In this document: positions 52,603 through 61,047 of the stretch, one piece after another
Numbering within the stretch: the stretch's first letter is position 1
How the letters are laid out: every line of letters starts with the position of its first letter
NCBI RefSeq assembly: GCF_001279695.1
Contig: NZ_LGDD01000234.1
Coordinates: forward strand, 62,001 to 126,000
Source of the DNA: Streptomyces sp. WM6378
Lineage (GTDB): Bacteria; Actinomycetota; Actinomycetes; Streptomycetales; Streptomycetaceae
DNA: 64,000 nucleotides
Direction: 5' to 3'
Notes under the pieces: generated by a model
The model's input: only the letters and a program-made list of their open reading frames with translations
Told to the model about the DNA's origin: nothing
Database searches by the model: none
Program-made: the position numbers and the translations under genes

Positions 52603-54138
52603 ATGGCAGGCGGTCGGGGCGGACGAGAGGGGTCGGGGCGAAGTGGTGGGGCCGGGGTGAGTGGGCGACAGCGCAAGCACAGAGGGGTACGGCTGGGCCT
52701 GGGCATCGCGCTGGCCCTGCTCGTCCTGGTGACGGCGGGCGCGGGCTGGGCCTATCTGCGGCTCGACGGGAACATCGACACGTTCAACGCGGACGGCGTC
52801 TCCGGCGATCGCCCGCCGGCCTCGACCCAGGGCACGAACGTCCTGGTCATCGGCACGGACGCGCGCATCGGCGGCAACAGTGAACTCGGCGGTGGTGACA
52901 AGGACGACATAGGGCGCTCCGACACGGCCTTCCTGCTGCATGTGTACGCCGACCACAAGCATGCCGTCGCGGTGTCCATCCCGCGCGACACCCTCGTGGA
53001 CATCCCGTCCTGCAAACTGCCCGACGGCACGTGGACCAAGCCGCAGACCCACACCATGTTCAACGCGGCCTATTCGGTGGGCGAGAGCGCCAAGGGCAAC
53101 CCCGCCTGTACCCAGAACACCGTGGAGAAGCTGACCGGGCTGCGCGTCGACCACACCATGGTCGTCGACTTCAAGGGCTTCGCGAAGATGACCGAGGCCG
53201 TCGGCGGCGTCCAGGTCTGTCTGCCGCAGGACGTCTACCAGAGGGACCTCAACCCCAACCGCACCACCCGTGGCGACCAGATCTTCGCCAAGGGCCCGCA
53301 GACCGTCTCCGGACAGCGGGCCCTGGACTACGTACGCATCCGGCACGGCATCGGCGACGGCTCCGACATAGGCCGGATACAGCGCCAACAGGCCTTCCTC
53401 GCCTCGCTCATCAAGAAGGTCAAGAGCGACGGCCTGAGCCCCACCAAACTGTTTCCCCTCGCGGACGCCGCCACACAGTCCCTGACCGTGGACCCCGAAC
53501 TGGGCTCCGCCGACAAGCTGATCTCGTTCGCCATGTCGCTGCGCGACATAGATCTGCACAACACGAAGTTCATCACCCTGCCGTGGCGCTACCAGGGTGA
53601 ACGGGTCGCCATCGTCCACCCCGACGCCGAAGCACTGTGGGCCGCGCTGAAGGCCGACCGCACTCTCGACGGGCAGGACGCGAGCAACCACCAGACCGAG
53701 CAGGTCGCCGCGGCTTCCCCCTCGCCGAGCGGCGGCGCGCCGGTCGCGAGCACGGGCATCTCCGTCGCCGTCTACGACGGCACCACCGTCACCGGCCTCG
53801 CCGCCCGCGCCGCGGACGCGCTCAAAGCACACGGCTTCACCGTCACCGGCACCACCCCGGCCATGGTCCGCACGCAGACCAAGACGGTCATCGAGTACGG
53901 ACCCGGGCAGCGGGACCAGGCCGAGAAGGTCGCCCAGGTCTTCCCCGGCGCGGAAGTCACCTCGGCCGCGGCGCCCGGGATCAACGTCATCCTCGGCCTG
54001 ACCTACGCCGACGCCCCGCAGCCCGCCACCTCGCCCGCCACCACCGCATCGCCCGCGCCCACGGCCCTGCCCACCGGCGTGGCCGGGACCGCCCGCTCGG
54101 CCGACGACGACCTCTGCTCCAACCTCTCGTACGGCTGA
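52603..54138 (+). CDS. LytR-CpsA-Psr (LCP) family wall-polymer ligase
   Basis: A 511-aa type II membrane protein. Residues about 30-53 are a membrane anchor after a basic N-terminus. The LCP domain (about 85-330) has NVLVIGTDARIGG, KDDIGRSDTAFLLHV, VSIPRDTLVDIP, QRALDYVRIRHGIGDGSDIGRIQRQQ and the arginine/aspartate residues that bind polyprenyl phosphate. The final 160 residues include a LytR_C domain (ISVAVYDGTTVTGLAARA). Such enzymes attach teichoic acids or polysaccharides to peptidoglycan. ATG 52603 with GGGGAG at 7 nt is preferred to ATG 52588. Confidence 0.93.
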   Translation: MAGGRGGREGSGRSGGAGVSGRQRKHRGVRLGLGIALALLVLVTAGAGWAYLRLDGNIDTFNADGVSGDRPPASTQGTNVLVIGTDARIGGNSELGGGDKDDIGRSDTAFLLHVYADHKHAVAVSIPRDTLVDIPSCKLPDGTWTKPQTHTMFNAAYSVGESAKGNPACTQNTVEKLTGLRVDHTMVVDFKGFAKMTEAVGGVQVCLPQDVYQRDLNPNRTTRGDQIFAKGPQTVSGQRALDYVRIRHGIGDGSDIGRIQRQQAFLASLIKKVKSDGLSPTKLFPLADAATQSLTVDPELGSADKLISFAMSLRDIDLHNTKFITLPWRYQGERVAIVHPDAEALWAALKADRTLDGQDASNHQTEQVAAASPSPSGGAPVASTGISVAVYDGTTVTGLAARAADALKAHGFTVTGTTPAMVRTQTKTVIEYGPGQRDQAEKVAQVFPGAEVTSAAAPGINVILGLTYADAPQPATSPATTASPAPTALPTGVAGTARSADDDLCSNLSYG

Positions 54139-54165
54139 GGCGGCGCGGTCAACCACCAAGTAGCC

Positions 54166-54204
54166 CTGTCGCGAAGGCGTGTGACGCTGCGTCAGGCGCG
54201 ACAG
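54166..54204. terminator. Hairpin between convergent LCP and histidine kinase genes
   Basis: CTGTCGCG and its complement CGCGACAG form an outer stem, with an inner TGACGC/GCGTCA stem. It occupies the 69-bp gap between two gene ends. Confidence 0.6.
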
Positions 54205-54207
54205 TGG

Positions 54208-55662
54208 TCAGCGCGGCAGGGTCACGCGGAAGGCGGTGTGGCCCGGGCGGCTGGTGACGCCGACGGTTCCCCCGTGGGCCTGGACGACCGCGAGCACGAT
54301 GGCCAGGCCGAGCCCGGAGCCCGCCGACCTGGCGCGATTGTGGCCGGCTCGCGTGAAGCGCTGGAACACCTCGGGCAGCAGGTCCTCCGGGATGCCGGGG
54401 CCGGTGTCCGTCACGCTCAACTCCCTTGCCCCTGTGCCGGTTTCGCCGAGGCTGAGGGTGATCTCGGTGCCGGGCGGGGTGTGGGTGCGGGCGTTGGTGA
54501 GGAGGTTGGCGATGACCTGGTGGAGGCGGTGTTCGTCTCCGGTCACCGTGACGGGCTCCTCCGGCAGGTCGAGCAGCCAGCGGTGACCAGGGGCGGCGGC
54601 CCGCGCGTCGTCGATCGCGTCAAGGGCGAGCCGGGTCAGGTCGACCGGCTCGCGCGCGAGGGGGCGGCCCGCGTCGAGACGGGCGAGCAGCAGCAGGTCG
54701 TCGACGAGCCCGGTCATGCGCCGCGTCTCGGACTGGATCCGCTCAAGGGCGTGCCGCACCTCGCCCGGTACGGGGCCCCGGTGGCGCAGGGCCAGTTCGG
54801 CGTGGGCCCGCACGGTGGCCACCGGGGTGCGGAGCTCATGGCTGGCGTCGGCGGCGAAGTGCCGCAGCCGCTCCTCGCCGGCCTGCCGCTGGGCGAGGGC
54901 GTCCCCGACGTGGCCCAGCATGTGGTTGAGCGCGGCGCCCACCCGGCCCACCTCGGTGCGCGGATCCGTGTCGGGAACGGGGGCCGGCATCGCGATCTCC
55001 CCGCTGGCCAGGGGGAGTTGGGTGACCTCGGTCGCGGTGGCCGCCATCCTGCGCAGGGGCCGCAGCGAGAGCCGTACCCACAGCGCTCCGGCGATTCCGG
55101 TGGCCGCGAGGGTGGCACCGAACACGACGGCCTCGACGATCTCCAAGCGGTGCACGGTCTCTTCCACCGGCTCCAGCGGCAGCCCCGTGATCAGTACGTC
55201 GCCGTCGTCGCCCGACACCGCCACCACACGGTAGTGACGCAGCGTCGACAGCCGGACGTCGTGGCCCCGCCCGTCCACCGGCACGGCCGCGAGCGCGGCG
55301 CGGTCCGCGGCATCGAGCGGCACGGAGGCGTCGGTCTGGGCGTGCACCACGGCGGCCTGGGTGGTCTCGCCGCGCAGCAGCCGGGCGCCGAACGTGCCGT
55401 TCGACTGGCCCCGGGTGTCCGGCTGGTTGTCGGCGTCGGGCTTCTCGTCGTGTTCGAGACTGGCCGCGAACCGGCCGCCGGACGCGCTGAGCTGCTGGTC
55501 GAGGCGGCTGACCAGGAACCCTTCGAGGGCGAGCACGGACGTCACCCCGACCGCGAGACACGCCAGCGCCAGCAGCAGGACGAGCCCGGCCGTGAGGCGG
55601 GCCCGCAGCGTGCGGGGGAGACCGAGACGCCTCGCGAGGTTCTGGAGACCGGGCCGCTTCAT
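54208..55662 (-). CDS. Sensor histidine kinase
   Basis: A 484-aa two-component sensor. One helix at about 22-46, an extracytoplasmic domain of about 125 residues, a second helix at about 176-196, then HAMP, a HisKA domain with His275 in DASHELRTPVATV, and an ATPase domain with NLLTNARTHTPPG (N box), DTGPGIPEDLL (G1) and GSGLGLAIV (G2). Its start ATG overlaps the regulator's stop by 4 bp (ATGA), so the two are coupled. The pair is divergent from the ferric-reductase/FMN/ApbE genes, whose redox state or product it may sense; that link is inference. Confidence 0.95.
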   Translation of the reverse strand: MKRPGLQNLARRLGLPRTLRARLTAGLVLLLALACLAVGVTSVLALEGFLVSRLDQQLSASGGRFAASLEHDEKPDADNQPDTRGQSNGTFGARLLRGETTQAAVVHAQTDASVPLDAADRAALAAVPVDGRGHDVRLSTLRHYRVVAVSGDDGDVLITGLPLEPVEETVHRLEIVEAVVFGATLAATGIAGALWVRLSLRPLRRMAATATEVTQLPLASGEIAMPAPVPDTDPRTEVGRVGAALNHMLGHVGDALAQRQAGEERLRHFAADASHELRTPVATVRAHAELALRHRGPVPGEVRHALERIQSETRRMTGLVDDLLLLARLDAGRPLAREPVDLTRLALDAIDDARAAAPGHRWLLDLPEEPVTVTGDEHRLHQVIANLLTNARTHTPPGTEITLSLGETGTGARELSVTDTGPGIPEDLLPEVFQRFTRAGHNRARSAGSGLGLAIVLAVVQAHGGTVGVTSRPGHTAFRVTLPR

Positions 55663-56393
55663 GAGGGGTCGGGCTTCAATACGTAGCCGACGCCGCGCAC
55701 GGTGTGGATCAGCGGCGGCCGACCCGCGTCGATCTTCTTGCGCAGATAGCTGATGTACAGCTCGACGATGTGCGCGCGGCCACCGAAGTCGTACGACCAG
55801 ACGCGGTCCAGGATCTGGTCCTTGGACAGCACCCGGCGCGGATTGCGCATGAGGAAGCGCAGCAGCTCGAACTCGGTGCGGGACAGGTCCACGAGCCGGC
55901 CCGCCCGGCTGACCTCCATCGCGTCCTCGTCCATCACGAGGTCGCCGACCACCAGGCGGTTCCCGCCCGGCTCGCGTGCCATGCCCGCCCGGCGCAGCAG
56001 CCCGCGCAGCCGGGCCAGCACCTCCTCCAGGCTGAACGGCTTGGTGACGTAGTCGTCGCCGCCCGCGGTGATGCCCGCGATGCGGTCCTCGACGGAGTCG
56101 CGCGCGGTCAGGAACAGGACGCAGACGTCCGGCAGGCCGGCCCGCATCTCGCGCAGCACGTGCAGGCCGTCCAGATCGGGCAGCATCCAGTCCAGGACCA
56201 CCGCGTCGGGACGGAAGGCGGACGCGGTGCTGAGCGCGCTCGCGCCGTCGGCGGCCGAGCGGACGTCCCAGCCCTCCGAGCGCAGGGCGCCGGACAGCAC
56301 CTCGGTCAGATCGGGCTCGTCGTCGACGACGAGGATCCGGACGGGACTGCCGTCGGACCTGCGGAGCACGGCAGGTGGTGAGGGGTTTTCCAT
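55659..56393 (-). CDS. OmpR-family response regulator
   Basis: A 244-aa regulator. The receiver domain has the acidic pair DDE at 24-26, phosphoacceptor Asp68 in VVLDWMLP, and Lys in DDYVTKPFS. The C-terminal winged helix has LVDLSRTEFELLRFLM, VLSKDQILDRVW and VRGVGYVLK. It is the partner of the kinase encoded immediately downstream. TGGAAG precedes the ATG at 56393. The large inverted repeat 60 bp upstream (56444-56505), with TCTGA direct repeats at 11-bp spacing, is a likely binding site for it. Confidence 0.95.
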   Translation of the reverse strand: MENPSPPAVLRRSDGSPVRILVVDDEPDLTEVLSGALRSEGWDVRSAADGASALSTASAFRPDAVVLDWMLPDLDGLHVLREMRAGLPDVCVLFLTARDSVEDRIAGITAGGDDYVTKPFSLEEVLARLRGLLRRAGMAREPGGNRLVVGDLVMDEDAMEVSRAGRLVDLSRTEFELLRFLMRNPRRVLSKDQILDRVWSYDFGGRAHIVELYISYLRKKIDAGRPPLIHTVRGVGYVLKPDPS

Positions 56394-56443
56394 GGTGCTT
56401 CCAGCATCCCCCGAACGCCCCGCCGACGGGGTGACGGACAGCT

Positions 56444-56505
56444 CTGAGTTTCCTCTGAATCACCTGTGGATCCGGTTCCGGGTCGCCCTTTCAGAGGGAA
56501 CTCAG
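56444..56505. promoter_or_regulatory. Inverted repeat, probable response-regulator operator
   Basis: CTGAGTTTCCTCTGA (56444-56458) and TCAGAGGGAACTCAG (56491-56505) are inverted copies that match at 14 of 15 positions. The left arm contains two TCTGA boxes 11 bp apart, the direct-repeat layout typical of OmpR-type regulators. It lies centrally in the 190-bp divergent spacer between the regulator and the flavocytochrome gene, so it could control both sides. Confidence 0.6.
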
Positions 56506-56535
56506 AAGTGCCGGTGCGAGGCTGACCGGGCACCG

Positions 56536-56565
56536 CACACATGGCGCGGGACCACATGGTCCGCC
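56536..56565. repeat. 15-bp phased CACATGG pair
   Basis: CACACATGGCGCG and ACCACATGGTCCG have ATG cores at 56541 and 56556, exactly 15 bp apart, 28 bp upstream of the flavocytochrome start. Same box type as arrays A and B. Confidence 0.45.
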
Positions 56566-56583
56566 GCCCGGAAAGGGGGCCGC

Positions 56584-57948
56584 ATGGCCGCCAGCATGTA
56601 CGACAGCCGGCCCGCCGCGCACGTCCCGCACGCCGCACCGCGCGGCACCGCCTGGATACCCGTCGCCGCCCAGATCCTCATCTGGAGCGGGGCCGCGGCG
56701 GTCCTCGGCCTGTGGTGGAGCGACACCACATCGGTAGTCGGCATGGGCGGATGGCTGACCGACGGGGGCCGCATCACCGGGCTCCTCGCCGGATACGCCT
56801 GCGCGGTCCTGCTCGCCCTCATGGCCCGTGTCCCCCTACTGGACCGGGGTGTGGGCACCGACCGCCTGGCCCGCTGGCACGCCATGGGCGGCCGCTACAC
56901 ACTCTCGCTCGCCCTCACCCACACCCTGCTGATCATCTGGGGCTACGCGGTCACCTCGCACGCGAACGTGGTGAACCAGACCACCACCCTCGTGCTGCAC
57001 TATCCGGACCTCCTGAAGGGCACCGCCGGGTTCCTGCTCCTCGTGGTCACCGGCATCATCTCCGCGCGCGCCGCCCGCCGCAGGCTGAGCTACGAGACCT
57101 GGCACTACCTCCACTTCGCGACGTACCTCGCGGTCTTCCTCGTCTTCGGACACCAGCTCTCCAACGGCGCCGACTTCGTCGGCAACCGGTCCGCCCAGCT
57201 GGCCTGGTACGCGATGTACCTCGGCATCGCCGCACTGCTCGCCTGGTACCGCTTCGTCGTCCCCGTCCGCCGCGGAACGCGCCACCGCCTGCGCGTCGCC
57301 GAGGTCCGCAGCGAGGCGCCCGGCGTGGTGTCCGTCCACCTCACCGGCGAGCACCTCGACGAACTCGGCGCGCAGGCAGGCCAGTTCTTCCGCTGGCGCT
57401 TCCTCACCCCGGGCCTGTGGTGGGCCGCCAACCCGTACTCCCTCTCCGCCCCCGCCCACCACCGCTTCCTGCGCATCACCGTGAAGGCCGTCGGCACCCA
57501 CAGCGCCGCCCTCGCCCGACTGGCCCCCGGCACCCGCGTGTGGGCCGAGGGCCCCTACGGCGGCTTCACCGCGGCCCGCCGCACCACGACCAAGACCCTG
57601 CTCCTGGGCGGCGGCGTCGGCATCACCCCGCTGCGCACGCTCCTGGAGACCCTGCCCGGCGACATCACCCTCATCTACTGGGCCCGCCGCCCCGAGGACC
57701 TCGCGCTGCGCGGTGAACTCGACGCCCTCGCCGCGGCCCGCGGCGCCCGCGTCCTGTACTCGGTCGACGAACCGGCCGCGCACCGCCTGCCGCTGACGGC
57801 CGCGGCACTGCTCCAGTACGTGCCCGACCTGAGGGACCGGGACGTGTACCTGTGCGGACCGCCCGGCATGACCGACGCGGCGCTGGACGCCCTGCGCGGC
57901 GCGGGCGTGCATCGCCGCCGCATCCACCACGAGTCCTTCGCGTTCTGA
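56584..57948 (+). CDS. Ferric-reductase-like flavocytochrome (heme + FAD/NAD domains)
   Basis: A 454-aa membrane oxidoreductase. The N-terminal half has about six helices with paired His residues (RYTLSLALTHTLLIIWGYA and YETWHYLHFATYLAVFLVFGH), as in the two-heme ferric-reductase-like domain. The C-terminal half is a ferredoxin-reductase module: FAD-binding NPYSLSAP, NAD-binding LLLGGGVGITPLRTLLE, and the final YLCGPPGMTDAAL. It should pass electrons from cytosolic NAD(P)H across the membrane. The next genes are an FMN-binding protein and ApbE, so the acceptor is probably a covalently bound flavin outside. AAGGGGG precedes ATG 56584. Confidence 0.93.
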   Translation: MAASMYDSRPAAHVPHAAPRGTAWIPVAAQILIWSGAAAVLGLWWSDTTSVVGMGGWLTDGGRITGLLAGYACAVLLALMARVPLLDRGVGTDRLARWHAMGGRYTLSLALTHTLLIIWGYAVTSHANVVNQTTTLVLHYPDLLKGTAGFLLLVVTGIISARAARRRLSYETWHYLHFATYLAVFLVFGHQLSNGADFVGNRSAQLAWYAMYLGIAALLAWYRFVVPVRRGTRHRLRVAEVRSEAPGVVSVHLTGEHLDELGAQAGQFFRWRFLTPGLWWAANPYSLSAPAHHRFLRITVKAVGTHSAALARLAPGTRVWAEGPYGGFTAARRTTTKTLLLGGGVGITPLRTLLETLPGDITLIYWARRPEDLALRGELDALAAARGARVLYSVDEPAAHRLPLTAAALLQYVPDLRDRDVYLCGPPGMTDAALDALRGAGVHRRRIHHESFAF

Positions 57949-57980
57949 TGCACGCCCCGAGCCGTCCGAGGAGACCCGCC

Positions 57981-58403
57981 GTGCGCCGAGTCGCCGTCAC
58001 CACCCTGTCGACCGCCGCGGGCGTGGTCCTGCTGCTGTCCCTCAAGCCCCATCAGAGTCATCCGCCCGTCGTGTCCGCGCCCAGGCCGGCCGCTTCGACG
58101 CCGGGGCAGGCAGCCACCGGCACCCGTACCGGCGACTTCACCGGAGACGTCATCGACACCCGGTACGGGCCGGTCCAGGTGGCCGTCACCCTCGCCAAGG
58201 GGCGCCTCACCGCCGTCCGCGTCCTCCAGGTGCCCTCCGAGAGCGGGCGCGACCAGGAGATCGCCGCACGGGCCGTGCCCCGCCTGACCGAGGAGGCGCT
58301 CGGTGCGCAGAACGCCCAGATCGACGCCGTGTCGGGCGCGAGCTACACCAGCGAGGGCTACATCCAGTCCCTGCAGAGCGCATTGGACAAGGCCGGTGCG
58401 TGA
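57981..58403 (+). CDS. Exported FMN-binding-domain protein with flavinylation motif
   Basis: A 140-aa protein with an N-terminal helix (about 4-21; signal or anchor), a Pro/Ala/Thr linker and an FMN-bind domain (about 50-138). The motif SGASYT (118-123) is the ApbE target pattern; Thr123 should carry FMN through a phosphoester bond. It is probably the extracytoplasmic electron acceptor for the flavocytochrome upstream. GTG 57981 has GAGGAG at 8 nt. ATG 57948, which overlaps the previous stop, would add 11 residues and cannot be excluded. The 3' end overlaps ApbE by 8 bp. Confidence 0.9.
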   Translation: MRRVAVTTLSTAAGVVLLLSLKPHQSHPPVVSAPRPAASTPGQAATGTRTGDFTGDVIDTRYGPVQVAVTLAKGRLTAVRVLQVPSESGRDQEIAARAVPRLTEEALGAQNAQIDAVSGASYTSEGYIQSLQSALDKAGA

Positions 58404-59286
58404 CGTGGCCAGGGCGGGCGAGGGTGCGCACACCATCCGCGGGGCCGGGGGGCGGCACAGCACGGGCGCAGCCGAGGGGTCGCACGCAACCGGTCCGGCC
58501 GAAGGTCCGCACCCGTCCCGCGCGACCGTGGGCCTGCGCCATGCCGAACACGTCATGGGCACCGTCTTCTCCTTCGACATCCGCGACCGGCCCACCCCCG
58601 CGGTCCGCGACGCCCTCGCCGAGGCCGTCGCCTGGCTGCACCGCGTGGACGCCGTCTTCTCCACCTACCGGCCCGACAGCGAGATCAGCCGTATGGCGCG
58701 GGGCCACATAGGCGTGAGTGACTGCCCGCCCGAGGTGGCCGAAGTGCTCACCCTCTGCGCGCGGGCCGCCGCGACGACAGACGGCTGGTTCAGCCACACC
58801 CCTGGTGGTCGGCTCGATCCCTCCGGCCTGGTCAAAGGCTGGGCCACCGAACGCGCCTCGCAGATCCTGTACGACGCCGGGGCCCGGAACACGTGCGTCA
58901 ACGGTGGCGGCGACCTCCAGCTCAGGGGCGAGTCGGCCCCCGGCAGCGCCTGGCGCGTCGGCATCGCGCACCCCTTGCGCCCCGGCCATCTCCTGACCGT
59001 CGTCACCGGCCGAGACCTCGCCGTCGCCACGTCGGGCACCGCCGAACGCGGCCACCACATTCTCGACCCACACACCGGGCAGCCCGCCATGGGCCTCGCG
59101 TCGGTCACCGTCACCGGACGCCACCTCACCGACGTCGATGCATACGCCACCGCCCTCTTCGCCATGGGGGACGCGCCCGCCCGGACCTGGACCCGGGCCC
59201 ACAGCACATACGAAGCCTTGGTGGTGACCGCGGCGGGCGACGTGTGGCGGAGCGAGCGCTTCCCCGCCGCTCAGCACAACAACTGA
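58396..59286 (+). CDS. apbE: FAD:protein FMN transferase
   Basis: An ApbE-family flavin transferase of about 296 aa. It transfers FMN from FAD to Thr/Ser of target proteins and needs Mg2+. Family motifs are EHVMGTVFSFDI, VDAVFSTYRPDSEISR, LDPSGLVKGWATERA, NGGGDLQLRG and the metal-binding TDVDAYATALFAMG. The N-terminal 40 residues are low complexity, and no lipoprotein signal is seen, although most ApbE are exported; the start (GTG 58396 or 58405) may therefore be wrong or the protein cytosolic. Its target is surely the FMN-binding protein encoded directly upstream with 8-bp overlap. Confidence 0.93.
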   Translation: MRDVARAGEGAHTIRGAGGRHSTGAAEGSHATGPAEGPHPSRATVGLRHAEHVMGTVFSFDIRDRPTPAVRDALAEAVAWLHRVDAVFSTYRPDSEISRMARGHIGVSDCPPEVAEVLTLCARAAATTDGWFSHTPGGRLDPSGLVKGWATERASQILYDAGARNTCVNGGGDLQLRGESAPGSAWRVGIAHPLRPGHLLTVVTGRDLAVATSGTAERGHHILDPHTGQPAMGLASVTVTGRHLTDVDAYATALFAMGDAPARTWTRAHSTYEALVVTAAGDVWRSERFPAAQHNN

Positions 59287-59301
59287 CCCACACAACCCGG
59301 T

Positions 59302-59358
59302 GGTTGATGTGTGCTGAAGACATGGTGGCGCAACCCATGGCGCACGGAGGCATCGTTC
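59302..59358. repeat. 15-bp phased ATG array, four units (array D)
   Basis: Cores at 59307 (ATG), 59322 (ATG), 59337 (ATG) and 59352 (ATC) are 15 bp apart: TTGATGTGTG, ACATGGTGGC, CCATGGCGCA, GCATCGTTCG. It lies in the 186-bp space between the convergent apbE and GNAT genes, where no promoter is expected. No hairpin terminator is evident there. Confidence 0.45.
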
Positions 59359-59472
59359 GTCGGGGTGGGCACCCGAGATGCCACAACCGGCTGCTTCTTC
59401 GCACCGCCCGGCATCCGAGGCGCGGCCGACCGGTTCGGGTCGGCTCTGCCGACGGCAGCGGAACCCGAGGAC

Positions 59473-59949
59473 CTATGCGAGGGTGAGCAGCACTTCGTCG
59501 ATGTCCTGGCCACGGGCGAACGCGAAACCCCGGCCGTGCCCCGTGACGACGAAGCCACACTTTTCCAGGACGCGGATCGAGCCGGCGTTGTCGGCCGCCG
59601 CGTGCGCGAACAGCGGGCGGCCGCTTTCGAGGCCGACCAGCTGCGCCAGGGCCGCGGTGGCGATGCCGCGGCCCCAGTGCGCCCGGTCGATCCAGTACGT
59701 GACCTCGCGTTCGCCCGGCGGACCGAAGAGGGCGACATGGCCGACCACCACACCGTCGGCGAGCACCGTGCGCATCGTCACCGAAGCATCGCCACGAACC
59801 CGCGCCCAGTGGGCGTCGAACTGCTTCCGGTCGTAGTTGTACTCCCTGGTGACCGCGGCCACCTGCTGCGCCTGTGGATCGGAGAGCTGCCCCCAGAAGG
59901 CGGGCAGGTCGCCGTCGCGCACCTCGCGCAGGGTGATCACCACGGCCAT
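59473..59949 (-). CDS. GNAT-family N-acetyltransferase
   Basis: A 158-aa acetyltransferase. Motif A for acetyl-CoA is YWIDRAHWGRGIATAALAQLV (the R/QxxGxG/A loop is HWGRGIA), preceded by VVVGHVALFG and followed by ADNAGSIRVLEKCGFV, as in RimJ-like enzymes. The acceptor may be a protein N-terminus, amino acid or drug. The start ATG 59949 overlaps the stop of the upstream protease gene by one base (TGATG) and has no ribosome site of its own, so its translation should be coupled to the protease. Confidence 0.9.
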   Translation of the reverse strand: MAVVITLREVRDGDLPAFWGQLSDPQAQQVAAVTREYNYDRKQFDAHWARVRGDASVTMRTVLADGVVVGHVALFGPPGEREVTYWIDRAHWGRGIATAALAQLVGLESGRPLFAHAAADNAGSIRVLEKCGFVVTGHGRGFAFARGQDIDEVLLTLA

Positions 59950-60923
59950 CAGGAGGCGGGTCCCGCCGGCGGGGCGCCGGTGGTCGCGGCGTTGTACAGG
60001 GCCCGGGTGGCGGCGCCGAAGTATGCGCTGTAGGAGACCTGCGGGGTGTTCCCGCCGGTGTGGTAGCCGCCGATGACCCCGATCACCGCCCAGCCGCCGG
60101 GCCACGCCACCAGCATCGGGCCGCCACTGGTCCCGCCCACGAAGCCGTCGCAGGCGATGCGGTCGAAGGTGCCCGGGTCGGCCGGGTCGTCGCTGACCCA
60201 CTTCGTGGTCCAGCTCAGGCACTCCAGCGGCTTCTGCGCGCCGCCGGGGTAGCCGATCATCCGCACCGGGGCGTGCGAGTACCCCGACTCGACGAGCAAC
60301 TGGACCGCCCCGGCCGCGTCCTGGAGCCGCTTCCCGTCCTGGTTGGGCTCGGTGACCGCGAACCCGAAGTCATAGGCGGCGCCCGCGTGTTCACCCCGGT
60401 CGTAGTACTCCTGCGAGACGTACACGCCGTTGTCCTTGACGGGGAAGATGCCGAACGGCGTGAGCCCGTCGTGGTACTGCGGCACGAAGCCCAGATGGCG
60501 CTTGGGAGAGGTGCCGGAGTACCCCTTCAGACAGTGCCCGGCGCTGAGGACCAGATCGTGGCCGGGGCTGCGCACCACGGAACCGCTGCATGTGCGGCCC
60601 GTACCGGAGGCGTCGGTCCAGAAGAAGGTGCCGGCCTGCGGGATGCCGTCGAAGCTCTTGCTCGGTGGGATGAACTCGCCGGGCCGGGGCCCGTCCACGG
60701 TGGGCGATGTGGTGCGGGCCCCCAGGGAACCACTCCGGCTTGTGTCGTCGGGCAGTGCGGCCGTCATGCGGGCCGGGGTCCAGTAGGCGCCCAGAGCGGC
60801 CGCGTCCGGGTTCGGTGTGGGCGGGGAGCCCGCGGCGAACGCTGCCGGGGCGAGCCCGGCGGACAGCAGCAGGGCGGCCGCGACCGCGGTGGTCTGTCGG
60901 ATGATCCTGGTCCTACGCACCAT
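59949..60923 (-). CDS. Secreted trypsin-like serine protease
   Basis: A 324-aa exported protease. The signal peptide covers residues 1-31 (cleavage near AAFAAG). A propeptide-like linker leads to a chymotrypsin fold with His130 in VLSAGHC, Asp185 in AYDFGFAV and Ser266 in GGTSGGPM. Four Cys residues fit two disulfides. This resembles the glutamyl-endopeptidase/V8-like secreted proteases of actinobacteria. GAGGGG precedes ATG 60923 at 7 nt. It is translationally coupled to the GNAT gene, an unusual pairing. Box pairs lie upstream at 60946-60961 and 61052-61067. Confidence 0.92.
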   Translation of the reverse strand: MVRRTRIIRQTTAVAAALLLSAGLAPAAFAAGSPPTPNPDAAALGAYWTPARMTAALPDDTSRSGSLGARTTSPTVDGPRPGEFIPPSKSFDGIPQAGTFFWTDASGTGRTCSGSVVRSPGHDLVLSAGHCLKGYSGTSPKRHLGFVPQYHDGLTPFGIFPVKDNGVYVSQEYYDRGEHAGAAYDFGFAVTEPNQDGKRLQDAAGAVQLLVESGYSHAPVRMIGYPGGAQKPLECLSWTTKWVSDDPADPGTFDRIACDGFVGGTSGGPMLVAWPGGWAVIGVIGGYHTGGNTPQVSYSAYFGAATRALYNAATTGAPPAGPAS

Positions 60924-60940
60924 CAGTACCCCTCTGTCCG

Positions 60941-60970
60941 GACACATGTGACGGCTCACCATACGGCTGG
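60941..60970. repeat. 15-bp box pair upstream of the protease
   Basis: ACACATGTGA and ACCATACGGC have cores at 60946 and 60961, 15 bp apart, just 23 bp upstream of the protease start codon on the minus strand. Same box class as arrays A and B. Confidence 0.35.
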
Positions 60971-61047
60971 CGCGGTTGCGGGCAGAAGTGCCCGAAGTTG
61001 CCCTGGCGCGGCGAGCCGGTGACGTGGTGACCCCACCGGCGAGCGCG

